Below are positions 25,118 through 32,696 of a stretch of DNA of 64,000 nucleotides, piece by piece. How positions within the stretch are numbered: the stretch's first letter is position 1; each line of letters starts with the position of its first letter. The translations under genes and the position numbers were made by a program. The notes under the pieces were generated by a model that searched no databases, was not told where the DNA came from, and was given only the letters and a program-made list of their open reading frames with translations. Source of the DNA: an uncultured Poribacteria bacterium (GTDB lineage: Bacteria > Poribacteria > WGA-4E > WGA-3G); the NCBI GenBank assembly GCA_958295855.1, contig OY282383.1, positions 2,894,481 to 2,958,480 of the forward strand, in the 5' to 3' direction.

Positions 25118-26047
25118 ATGCCTACAGGACGGATTAAGTATTATAATTTCGATAAAGGATTTGGCTTTATCGCGCAAGATAGCAGTGATGCGGATGTATT
25201 TTTACACAGTTCCGCGATGAAGCAAGCTGAGTACGAGGAACTTCGCGTTGGGCAGCGTGTTAAGTATAACATTGTTGAAGGCGAGAAAGGGCTCGTTGCC
25301 CAAAACGTTGAAGTCCTGCTAACGCCCACAGAACGGAGATGGTTGCGGCAAGGCAAAGCGATTATTCCGCGAGGCTACGCCGGTTTCCCAGGCCAGAACC
25401 AAGCACAATTTTTCAATGAAGAAGCATCGCCTACCGCTGATGTAGGTGTCCCCGAATCAACTGTGATTCGCAAGGCACCCGCCAAACCGGCAGCGAAGCC
25501 GCACAGTAGTGCCAGAGCCAATACGCCAGCCCGCACAACTGAGGCACAGGAACACACCTCGAAACAGCTAAGCTTCGGCGATCTGTACATTCTCAAGCAG
25601 ATTAATTTTGAAACCTCAATGTTTTTTACGTTGTATAACCATGTGCAACTTCCAGCTATTGTCTTGGAGATGACGCTCTCTAGCTTGACAATCAATACCA
25701 ACGGGAAGGAACAGGTTATCGCCAAAGCAGATGTTAAATACTGCTACAAAGATGTTGACGCGGAGAATGTCCAAGCATCAGTGGCCACGAATGATGCTGT
25801 CAAAGCCCAGCAGTTGAAGCAATTACTGCCCGACGATGAAGGGTATGAGATTGATACAGAAACAGTCCGGCACGCCCGGAAAAATGGATATCCGATTGAG
25901 GTGACGCTCCGAGAGGGTGAAATCTTCCGCGGCATCGTAGATTGGGTGAGCCCTTATGAAATTAAACTGATTTTAGAGAATGGGGCGAAGGTTGTTGTCT
26001 TCCGGCATGCTGTCTATGATTTTGAAGTCTTCCCGCCCAAGAAGTGA
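25118..26047 (+). CDS. Cold-shock domain protein fused to Sm/Hfq-like modules
   Basis: 309 residues; GGAGCAGATA precedes ATG 25118. Residues 1-68 are a cold-shock domain: GRIKYYNFDKGFGFI carries RNP1 and DVFLH carries RNP2, both single-stranded nucleic acid binding motifs. Residues about 80-150 are a Pro/Ala-rich linker. Residues 252-309 look like an Sm fold of the Hfq type: PIEVTLREGEIFRGIVDWVS (Sm1 strands) then KVVVFRHAVYDFEV, similar to Hfq's YKHAIS Sm2 motif. Residues 155-212 (FFTLYNHVQLPAIVLEM...) have the same strand pattern and may be a second, divergent Sm unit. Likely a cytosolic RNA-binding regulator. The cold-shock part is firm; the Sm assignment is by eye. Confidence 0.8.
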   Translation: MPTGRIKYYNFDKGFGFIAQDSSDADVFLHSSAMKQAEYEELRVGQRVKYNIVEGEKGLVAQNVEVLLTPTERRWLRQGKAIIPRGYAGFPGQNQAQFFNEEASPTADVGVPESTVIRKAPAKPAAKPHSSARANTPARTTEAQEHTSKQLSFGDLYILKQINFETSMFFTLYNHVQLPAIVLEMTLSSLTINTNGKEQVIAKADVKYCYKDVDAENVQASVATNDAVKAQQLKQLLPDDEGYEIDTETVRHARKNGYPIEVTLREGEIFRGIVDWVSPYEIKLILENGAKVVVFRHAVYDFEVFPPKK

Positions 26048-26133
26048 AGCCGCACTTTAGGTGCGCCCCATGTAAGCCACGCGACATTTGAGCTATTCCC
26101 AGCTCAAATTTGGCTCGCGATACGGAATCTGTT

Positions 26134-26703
26134 ATGAAATCATATCACGCACTTGTTACTGAGATTATGCGCGATGTGCAGCGGTTACGCGCAGAAGCGG
26201 GTGGCTCGCCATGTCCAACCAATTGTTTTGAGTGTTGCCGGAACACGGCAACGATGGCGATAAGTGAAGTTGAAGCCCGCGACTTGAAGGTTGGTTTGGA
26301 AGCACTTCCACCCCAGATACGCTCGCATATTCGCCAGAAAGCAGCGCAGACTATCAAAGTGCTTAAAGCACATGGTTACACTGCTGAAAATATTACGCCG
26401 GATTCAGGAATGGAAGCAATCGGCGTGATAAAAGGCACCCTCGAAGGCGAATGCCCGATGCTTATTGGCGGCGTTTGCGCGGTTTATGAACACCGTCCAG
26501 TTATCTGCCGTGTGTGGGGGTACCCGCTTCACAATGGGAACGAGTTAGCCTGTTGCCATAAAACCTTCATTGGGCAACGGCAACGCTTCCAACCGCTTAA
26601 TTACACGCGCTATTGGCGGGAGTGTCGAAATCTTAGTAGAGAACTCGGTGCCACACAAAAAACACCCAACTGCTATCTCGTTGCCCGGTTGCTATCGGAA
26701 TAA
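26134..26703 (+). CDS. YkgJ-family cysteine cluster protein
   Basis: 189 residues from ATG 26134 (a TTG at 26110 is possible). The family's zinc/iron-chelating CxxCxxCC-type cluster is seen as SPCPTNCFECCRN, with a second set in GECPMLIGGVCAVYEHRPVICRVWGYPLHNG and ACCHKTF. The family binds metal or an Fe-S cluster; its function is unknown. It lies between an RNA-binding protein and DUF971 plus ferredoxins, so an iron-related role fits but is not shown. Confidence 0.82.
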   Translation: MKSYHALVTEIMRDVQRLRAEAGGSPCPTNCFECCRNTATMAISEVEARDLKVGLEALPPQIRSHIRQKAAQTIKVLKAHGYTAENITPDSGMEAIGVIKGTLEGECPMLIGGVCAVYEHRPVICRVWGYPLHNGNELACCHKTFIGQRQRFQPLNYTRYWRECRNLSRELGATQKTPNCYLVARLLSE

Positions 26704-26766
26704 GTTGGTGAGAAATTTCCGTCCTTGTTGTAGGCGAGATTTCCTAACCGCACTATTGCTATCCAT

Positions 26767-26798
26767 AAAAAAACGATGCGCTCAAGCGTCCGTTTTTT
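26767..26798. terminator. Bidirectional terminator between convergent genes
   Basis: AAAAAAACG...CGTTTTTT with a GC-containing interior (GATGCGCTCAAGCGTC). It lies after the YkgJ gene and overlaps the stop of DUF971, giving T-runs on both strands. Confidence 0.5.
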
Positions 26799-27135
26799 CT
26801 ATAGCAAGGTTTGGAGAACTGCAAGCTGCGCCGGAATCTGCTAATTCGCGCAAAAACGCGAAAGTGTAAATACCTGTGCGATGTCCATCGTTCCATACTA
26901 AGCGCACAGCGTAACGTCCCACCTGTTGAATATCCACAAGGTGTAGGTTTTCAAAAAAATCATCTGGCGGCAAGATGTGAAGCGGATTTTTTCCGGTTTG
27001 CGTCGCCTTACACCGGGCACAGGGGCATTTTTGCCGAAGTAAGCGGTAGGAGAGCTCGCTGAGATGCGAGTCTTTCCATCGCATCGTCAGGCCTGTGGTA
27101 CCTCTTTTGATTTCGGTCGGTTGTAATTTTTGCAT
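26782..27135 (-). CDS. DUF971-domain protein
   Basis: 117 residues. The DUF971 fold (the N-terminal domain of gamma-butyrobetaine hydroxylase, also found alone near Fe-S assembly genes) is seen in KLQPTEIKRGTTGLTMRW, ELSYRLLRQKCPCARCKA and VGRYAVRLVWNDGHRTGIYTF, with the metal-ligand type cysteines CPCARC. The normal domain ends near FLRELA; the last 15 or so residues (SGAACSSPNLAIEKTDA) are encoded by element I and the terminator, so the C-terminus has probably been replaced by repeat sequence. Confidence 0.85.
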   Translation of the reverse strand: MQKLQPTEIKRGTTGLTMRWKDSHLSELSYRLLRQKCPCARCKATQTGKNPLHILPPDDFFENLHLVDIQQVGRYAVRLVWNDGHRTGIYTFAFLRELADSGAACSSPNLAIEKTDA

Positions 27136-27555
27136 GATGGCAGCGCAAACATAGGTTTGTAACCCAAGTTGCTACTAATAGGTTTTGGGCGTTTCAACAA
27201 GGTTTTCCATGCATTTTTTTCACCCCGTAGGGGTACTATGTCTATAGAAAACGACATATTCAGGTTCCACCGCACCCCGTAGGGGTGCTATGTCTATAAA
27301 TAGGTGGCAACTTGCGTGTTTGTAGTCAGGCGATTCATCGCCCGTTCCAAGTCAGAATTTCTGCATGATGGCAGCGCAAACGGTTGCCAATCTGTCACCT
27401 CCTGGAAGAATTGAAAATTGACACCGTTTGCTGCTTGGAAATTTCCATACCACCAACATGCAAACTTGCCGCACCGAACCCAACGGACGCGCCTTTCTTG
27501 AGAGAAAATGGCAATGAGCCAGACCGCGTTCAATCAAGGCGATGCGAAGGATTCG
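27136..27555. other. Intergenic repeats, no convincing gene
   Basis: Two direct copies of CACCCCGTAGGGGT followed by ACTATGTCTATA or GCTATGTCTATA (27221-27247 and 27272-27298), and a duplicated GCATGATGGCAGCGCAAAC (27134-27152, 27362-27380). A 79-codon minus-strand frame across it has no ribosome site and no recognisable content. Confidence 0.55.
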
Positions 27556-27813
27556 TTATTCAAAGTAATCTGCATTGATTTGTGTAAAATGTTCCCATTC
27601 CTCAGGCACATCTTCTTCCATGAAGATAGCCTCAACGGGACATTCAGGCTCGCACACGCCGCAATCGATACACTCTTCCGGATCGATATAGAGCTGATCG
27701 ACATCTTCAAACTCGTCGACATCCGGCAGTGGATGGATGCAATCCACGGGGCATACGTCAACGCAAGCACTGTCCTTTACTTCAATGCAAGGCTCACAAA
27801 TTACATACGTCAT
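27556..27813 (-). CDS. 7Fe-type ferredoxin, copy 1
   Basis: 85 residues from ATG 27813, with AAAAGGAG 10 bases upstream; earlier in-frame starts lie in the repeat unit. The pattern ICEPCIEVKDSACVDVCPVDC lacks the second Cys of a full 4Fe motif, as in 3Fe-4S/4Fe-4S ferredoxins such as that of Thermus. The second motif CIDCGVCEPECPVEAI is complete. The acidic C-terminus (EEDVPEEWEHFTQINADYFE) is typical. A small soluble electron carrier. First of four tandem copies in 448-bp units; block types here are HPLPDVD and VDQ. Confidence 0.92.
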   Translation of the reverse strand: MTYVICEPCIEVKDSACVDVCPVDCIHPLPDVDEFEDVDQLYIDPEECIDCGVCEPECPVEAIFMEEDVPEEWEHFTQINADYFE

Positions 27814-28003
27814 GAAATAAAAACTCCTTTTCGCTGAATTTACAATTTTGCCATAGCAAGTTTTCGATTGCACGCTGCGCTAAAAACCTTCATATCTCCA
27901 GAGTGCAAGCATACCGAAATTTTGCATGGCTCACATTCCGGGGAGACACACTTAAGCGAGAGGGCTCAACTAGTCTGCCAATCTCTTTTTGATGAAGGAT
28001 TCG

Positions 28004-28261
28004 TTATTCAAAGTAATCGGCATTGATTTGTGTAAAATGTTCCCATTCCTCAGGCACATCTTCTTCCATGAAAATAGCCTCAACGGGGCATTCAGGCTCG
28101 CACATGCCACAATCGATACACTCTTCCGGATCGATATAGAGATGAGCTACATCTTCAAACTCGTCGGCCTCCGGCCGTGGGTAAATGCAGTCCACGGGGC
28201 ATACGTCAACGCAAGCACTGTCTTTTACTTCAATGCAAGGCTCACAAATTACATACGTCAT
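28004..28261 (-). CDS. 7Fe-type ferredoxin, copy 2
   Basis: 85 residues, same start and ribosome site context as copy 1. The second cluster reads CIDCGMCEPECP. Block types are YPRPEAD and VAH. It lies exactly 448 bp from copy 1. Downstream of its start, the shared 5' region is interrupted after AAGCATACCG by foreign sequence (28362-28890). Confidence 0.92.
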   Translation of the reverse strand: MTYVICEPCIEVKDSACVDVCPVDCIYPRPEADEFEDVAHLYIDPEECIDCGMCEPECPVEAIFMEEDVPEEWEHFTQINADYFE

Positions 28262-28361
28262 GAAATAAAAACTCCTTTTCGCTGAACTTACAATTTTGCC
28301 ATAGCAAGTTTTCGATTGCACGCTGCGCTAAAAACCTTCATACCTCCAGAGTGTAAGCATA

Positions 28362-28800
28362 CCGCTCTGTGGGACTTATACATTTCTAGTCAAACCTGTT
28401 CAAATCTAACAGGCTCTCCCATCAGTTGCCACACTTCCTGCTTCAACGTTCATTGCCTACCAGTGAGGTCTTATACGAACTCCACAGGCGTTTAAGGTAT
28501 TAGCCCTGCTTTGCAGGGATAAATACCATTACGTCTCGGCTAAGCTGTCCGCGACGTGTCGTAACGATTGTTCGCGTAGTCTCAGATGCTGGAGTGAGAC
28601 GTTGTTGGCTAAGGGTCTCACGTGGGTCTTATCACCACCTCCACCGTCGGCACTGCATTCGCATTGCCAACTCTTAATCCGCAGGTGGTATTCGCCCTGC
28701 TTTGCAGGGTAAATACCTTTTTCACGGGGGGTAGGACTGTTCAGTGTGCCACTTCGCATCGTGCAGCAGGAATTCGCTCCCGCGCTCCATTCACCATCCT
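28362..28800 (-). pseudogene. Degenerate 3' fragment of an IS200/IS605-type tnpB, with two element A insertions
   Basis: On the minus strand the sequence LRIKSWQCEC...LRLREQSLRHVADSLAET then, after an element A (28496-28528), LNACGVRIRPHW and NVEAGSVAT are reminiscent of the zinc-ribbon and the LNACG-type tails of TnpB/OrfB proteins. Stops and another element A (28684-28719) break it. The segment separates ferredoxin copies 2 and 3, replacing part of the tandem unit. The identification is by eye from motifs and is uncertain. Confidence 0.4.
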
Positions 28801-28915
28801 CTGTATCTGTCAGATGAAGACTACCTCTTTCAGATAGATTTGATTATATTTGTATAGATTTGATTAGGTTTTACGCCACTGCAACCTACCCAATCCCTTT
28901 TTGATGAAGGATTCG

Positions 28916-29173
28916 TTATTCAAAGTAATCTGCATTGATTTGTGTAAAATGTTCCCATTCCTCAGGCACATCTTCCTCCATGAAGATAGCCTCAACGGGG
29001 CATTCAGGCACGCACACGTCACAATCGATACACTCTTCTGGATCGATATAGAGCTGATCGACATCTTCAAACTCGTCGGCCTCCGGCCGTGGGTAAATGC
29101 AGTCCACGGGGCATACGTCAACGCAAGCACTGTCCTTTACTTCAATGCAAGGCTCACAAATTACATACGTCAT
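28916..29173 (-). CDS. 7Fe-type ferredoxin, copy 3
   Basis: 85 residues, same start signals as the other copies. The second cluster reads CIDCDVCVPECP: an Asp follows the second Cys and Val replaces Glu after the third, changes that could shift the cluster potential. Block types are YPRPEAD (as copy 2) and VDQ (as copy 1). Confidence 0.92.
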   Translation of the reverse strand: MTYVICEPCIEVKDSACVDVCPVDCIYPRPEADEFEDVDQLYIDPEECIDCDVCVPECPVEAIFMEEDVPEEWEHFTQINADYFE

Positions 29174-29363
29174 GAAATAAAAACTCCTTTTCGCTGAACT
29201 TACAATTTTGCCATAACAAGTTTTCGATTGCACGCTGCGCTAAAAACCTTCATACCTCCAGAGTGTAAGCATACCGAAATTTCGCATGGCTTACATTCCG
29301 GAGAGGCACACTTAAGCGAGAGGGCTCAACCAGTCTGCCAACCTCTTTTTGATGAAGGATTCG

Positions 29364-29621
29364 TTATTCAAAGTAATCTGCATTGATTTGTGTAAAATGT
29401 TCCCATTCCTCAGGCACATCTTCTTCCATGAAGATAGCCTCAACGGGGCATACAGGCTCGCACGCGGCACAATCGATACACTCTTCCGGATCGATATAGA
29501 GATGAGCTACATCTTCAAACTCGTCGACATCCGGCAGTGGGTGAATGCAATCCACGGGGCATACATCAACGCAAGCACTGTCTTTTACTTCAATGCAAGG
29601 CTCACAAATTACATACGTCAT
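29364..29621 (-). CDS. 7Fe-type ferredoxin, copy 4
   Basis: 85 residues, 448 bp from copy 3. The second cluster reads CIDCAACEPVCP. Block types are HPLPDVD (as copy 1) and VAH (as copy 2). All cysteines are kept, so it should be functional. It is probably the promoter-proximal copy, since transcription runs leftwards. Confidence 0.92.
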   Translation of the reverse strand: MTYVICEPCIEVKDSACVDVCPVDCIHPLPDVDEFEDVAHLYIDPEECIDCAACEPVCPVEAIFMEEDVPEEWEHFTQINADYFE

Positions 29622-29944
29622 GAAATAAAAACTCCTTTTCGCTGAATTCACAATTTTGCCATGGCAAGTTTTCGATTGTACGCTGCGCTAAAAACCTTCA
29701 TACCTCCAGAGTGCAAACCTACCGAAATTTTGCATGGCTTACATTCCGGAGAGGCACACTTAAGCGAGAGGGCTCAACAAGTCTGCCAACCTCTTTTTGA
29801 TGAAGGAATACAAAAAGCGTCGTCAAATTTGCGGAAGACTGTGCTGTCTGCTGAGTTGCGATTCAGGGACATGATAATAATACCACATAGAATTCCGTTT
29901 GTCAAGTTATATTTCTCATTTCGCCGGTAATGCTCATTTTTCTT
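29622..29944. other. Fifth partial ferredoxin-unit flank
   Basis: 29622-29806 repeats the upstream flank of the tandem units (CAAGTTTTCGATTG, GGAGAGGCACACTTAAGCGA, CTCTTTTTGATGAAGGA) but is not followed by a ferredoxin frame; it diverges at 29806. The rest is AT-rich and may hold the promoter of the ferredoxin array. Confidence 0.6.
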
Positions 29945-30958
29945 TTAAACAAAAAGCACCCACATCGGACTTTCCCCTACTGCATAATTTTCAAGCGGAG
30001 AAAGCGTCCCACGCTGCCGATTGATGCGGTAGGTAGCCAGCCGCCCCGAGCCTTGCCCACCGACAAACAGGAAGTTTCCTGTCTCGTCAATGTTGAAAAC
30101 GCGCGGCGTAGGTTCGGTCGATTGGTGCCCAATGGCACTCAATTCTCCACTCTCCTCGTCGATTGCAAACCCTGCAATGCTGTCGTGGCCGCGATTGGAA
30201 ACATAGAGAAATTTCGCCTGCGGGTCGATATGAATCTGGGCACAGGTGTTGTCCTCCTCAAAATCTGCGGGGAGTGTAGACAAATCTTCCTGTAGATCTA
30301 CCAAGGTTCCTGGTGCGTCCCCTTCTCGAAGGGTGTATGCGGAAACGCTCGATCCCTGTTCATTCGAGAAATAGAGGATGGGTTTGCTCGGATGAAAGCA
30401 GAAATGCCGCGGTCCAATCGGGGCACCCGGGTTGAGATTTCCAACGGGATTTTGCGTGAGTGTCCCTGTATCCTCATTGAAATGAAACTGATAAATGGCA
30501 TTTCGAGGCACGGTGTGCGGTACAAATGCAAAGCGGTTTGATGCATCCGTTTCAATGCAGTGGGCATGTATGTCGGTTTCGACCGTTTGGTGGGGCTCAC
30601 CTTGGACGGTTTTATCGTCGCCGATTGTATGCACGGTAACCTTGCCGGCACCATAATAGGCAGAAAGCAGAAAATTGCCGGTTTTGTCCGTTGAGATATA
30701 GCACGTATCCGCGTCCAGTTGAATTGTCCGCAAGTGTGAGAGGTGTTTCGTATCTTCATCAATGCGGAAACTGGATATTTCTCGACTGGAGCGGAGCCCT
30801 GCATACAGGTAGTCGCCACAGGGTGAGAGTGCTAAGGGCCCCGGGGAGCCGCTGACACTGATATTTTCCTGAAATTTGATGCCACCGCTGGAGACATCCA
30901 GTGTGTAAATAGCGATTCTGTTTTCTCCTGCAATGGAGAAATAAACGTGAGATTGCAT
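29945..30958 (-). CDS. Lactonase-family seven-bladed beta-propeller (6-phosphogluconolactonase Pgl type)
   Basis: 337 residues from ATG 30958, with AGGAG 9-13 bases upstream. Blade motifs recur: GSPGPLALSPCGDYLYAGLR, TDKTGNFLLSAYYGAGKVTVH, RHFCFHPSKPILYFSNEQGSSVSAY, AQIHIDPQAKFLYVSNRGHDSIAGF, NIDETGNFLFVGGQGSGRLATY. This is the layout of the bacterial YbhE/Pgl lactonase family, which hydrolyses 6-phosphogluconolactone or related lactones. No signal peptide, so cytosolic. It lies 78 bases after the thiolase gene on the same strand, the gap containing a repeat (GACAACCGGCAACTGATAAA). Confidence 0.87.
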   Translation of the reverse strand: MQSHVYFSIAGENRIAIYTLDVSSGGIKFQENISVSGSPGPLALSPCGDYLYAGLRSSREISSFRIDEDTKHLSHLRTIQLDADTCYISTDKTGNFLLSAYYGAGKVTVHTIGDDKTVQGEPHQTVETDIHAHCIETDASNRFAFVPHTVPRNAIYQFHFNEDTGTLTQNPVGNLNPGAPIGPRHFCFHPSKPILYFSNEQGSSVSAYTLREGDAPGTLVDLQEDLSTLPADFEEDNTCAQIHIDPQAKFLYVSNRGHDSIAGFAIDEESGELSAIGHQSTEPTPRVFNIDETGNFLFVGGQGSGRLATYRINRQRGTLSPLENYAVGESPMWVLFV

Positions 30959-31036
30959 GTTTTCATCTCCTAGTTTTGTTAGCGAACTGACAACCGGCAA
31001 CTGATAAAATTGCGTCAGAAACCCGCCGCTGCGACA

Positions 31037-32215
31037 TCATACAAAAAATTCAAAAATACCAGCCGCCCCCATGCCACCGCCGACACACATCGTTACCATG
31101 CCGTATCGGTGATTTTCCCGGCGCATTTCATTAATCAGGCTTACGGTGAGTTTGGTGCCAGTGCAACCGAGGGGGTGTCCTAATGCGATTGCCCCACCAT
31201 TGACGTTGACCTTTTCCCAGGGCAGTTGTGCCTTCTGAATCACAGCGAGGGCTTGGGCAGCAAATGCTTCGTTCAGTTCAATCGCATCTATATCTGCTAA
31301 AGCTAGCTTTGCTAACTTAAGTGCCTTGGGGATTGCAAGCCCGGGTCCGATTCCCATCATTTCGGGGGGAACGCCTGCGGTGGCGTAACTCACAAAACGG
31401 GCTAAGGCGTTACAGCCCTCAGCCTTCGCGCGTTCAGCGCACATCAAGACAACTGCCGCTGCACCGTCGCTCATCTGGGAGGCGTTGCCTGCTGTCACTG
31501 TGCCATCTGCGTGAAAAACAGGCTTGAGTGATGCCAATGCTTCTAATGACGTGTCGCGGCGTGGCCCTTCATCTGTGTCAAACACAAATTCGGTCGTTTC
31601 CTGTCGGTTTTCTGTATCAATCTGCGTCTCTTTTACCTGCACTGGCACGATTTCCGCCCTGAACTTGCCTTTATCAATTGCAGCGATTGCCTTGCGATGA
31701 CTTTCCAAGGCATAAGCATCTTGCGCGTGTCGAGAGATATTGTATTTGCACACCAGATTTTCGGCAGTCATCCCCATGCTTAGATAGGCACCTGGGAGGT
31801 GTTTGATCAGATAGGGATTGGGCGAAAGGTTTGCAGCGAACGGCACCAGACTCATGCTTTCCGTGCCACCGGCGATAACCACCTCCGCGCGCCCAGATAA
31901 GATCTGTTCGGCCCCCATGGCGATTGCTTCTAAGCCAGATGCACAAAACCGATTGAGCGTGATGGCAGGCACAGAAACGGGAAGCCCGGCGCGCAAACTC
32001 GCAATCCGCGCAACGTTGTAGCCTTGTGGCCCTTCGGGCGAAGCACACCCTATGATAACATCGTCTATTGCCTCCCGGTCAAGTTTCGGTAGTTTTTCAA
32101 CTGCACCGCGGATGGCGCCTGCGGCGAGTTCATCTGGGCGTGTGTTTTTCAGCGTGCCTCTGCCCGCTTTTCCCACAGCAGTCCGCACTGCAGATGCGAT
32201 AACGACACTTTTCAT
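31037..32215 (-). CDS. Acetyl-CoA acetyltransferase / 3-ketoacyl-CoA thiolase
   Basis: 392 residues, standard thiolase length. The nucleophilic Cys is in [15 protein letters not shown] (about 90), the His in [17 protein letters not shown] and the second Cys in [14 protein letters not shown]. It catalyses reversible thiolytic cleavage or condensation of acyl-CoAs; whether fadA-like beta-oxidation or acetoacetyl-CoA synthesis is not decided by sequence. No fadB-like partner is near. The start at 32215 gives [18 protein letters not shown], the normal N-terminus. Confidence 0.93.
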   Translation of the reverse strand: MKSVVIASAVRTAVGKAGRGTLKNTRPDELAAGAIRGAVEKLPKLDREAIDDVIIGCASPEGPQGYNVARIASLRAGLPVSVPAITLNRFCASGLEAIAMGAEQILSGRAEVVIAGGTESMSLVPFAANLSPNPYLIKHLPGAYLSMGMTAENLVCKYNISRHAQDAYALESHRKAIAAIDKGKFRAEIVPVQVKETQIDTENRQETTEFVFDTDEGPRRDTSLEALASLKPVFHADGTVTAGNASQMSDGAAAVVLMCAERAKAEGCNALARFVSYATAGVPPEMMGIGPGLAIPKALKLAKLALADIDAIELNEAFAAQALAVIQKAQLPWEKVNVNGGAIALGHPLGCTGTKLTVSLINEMRRENHRYGMVTMCVGGGMGAAGIFEFFV

Positions 32216-32285
32216 TTTTTGCCCTTCTTAGCGTTGTAGGATGTGATTCAGAAAACTAAATACCTCGGGGCTACAGTTTTTGCGG

Positions 32286-32314
32286 TTGACAATTTTAAAT
32301 GCCGGAGTTATTAT
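32286..32314 (+). promoter_or_regulatory. Strong sigma70-type promoter for the MazG-like gene
   Basis: TTGACA (32286-32291), 17-base spacer, TATTAT (32309-32314), about 17 bases before the ATG at 32332. The leader must be very short but still holds AAAAAGGAG. Confidence 0.6.
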
Positions 32315-32331
32315 ACCCAAAAAGGAGATTT

Positions 32332-32616
32332 ATGACAATTCAAAAATTTCAGAAACAGATTGAAGCGATCTATTACGAGCGCGATGCAGCGCGTGGCGTG
32401 CCATTAACCTTCACGTGGTTCGTTGAAGAAGTGGGCGAACTGGCAAAGGAAATTCGCAAGCAGCCGCAGGACATGGAACGCCTGCGCGAAGAATTCGCCG
32501 ATGTTTTTGCATGGCTCATCACATTAGCAAGCCTGCTCGGTATTGAATTGGAAGAGGCGGTACAAATTTATGCAGACGGCTGTCCCAAGTGCAACACCAC
32601 GCCCTGTGATTGTTAG
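32332..32616 (+). CDS. MazG-like nucleotide pyrophosphohydrolase
   Basis: 94 residues from ATG 32332 with AAAAAGGAGAT upstream. The all-alpha NTP-PPase core shows the metal-binding pattern EEVGELAKEI followed by REEFADVFAWLI, as in MazG and related house-cleaning enzymes that hydrolyse (non-canonical) NTPs to NMP and pyrophosphate. The tail CPKCNTTPCDC adds four cysteines that could bind zinc and is seen in some members. Divergent from the thiolase gene. Confidence 0.85.
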   Translation: MTIQKFQKQIEAIYYERDAARGVPLTFTWFVEEVGELAKEIRKQPQDMERLREEFADVFAWLITLASLLGIELEEAVQIYADGCPKCNTTPCDC

Positions 32617-32696
32617 CAGGTGCGGTTGAGCCACAAGCCCAAACGCTGCTTGATGGAAGCCTAACACCTCTAACATGAGAACAAAGTTTTTCAGCA

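Noticed and set aside
27294..27533. 79-codon minus-strand frame, possible transposase remnant
   Set aside because: No recognisable motif and no ribosome site; repeats at both ends.
28380..28890. tRNA or small structured RNA between ferredoxins
   Set aside because: Palindromes here are element A copies; no cloverleaf or conserved tRNA boxes seen.
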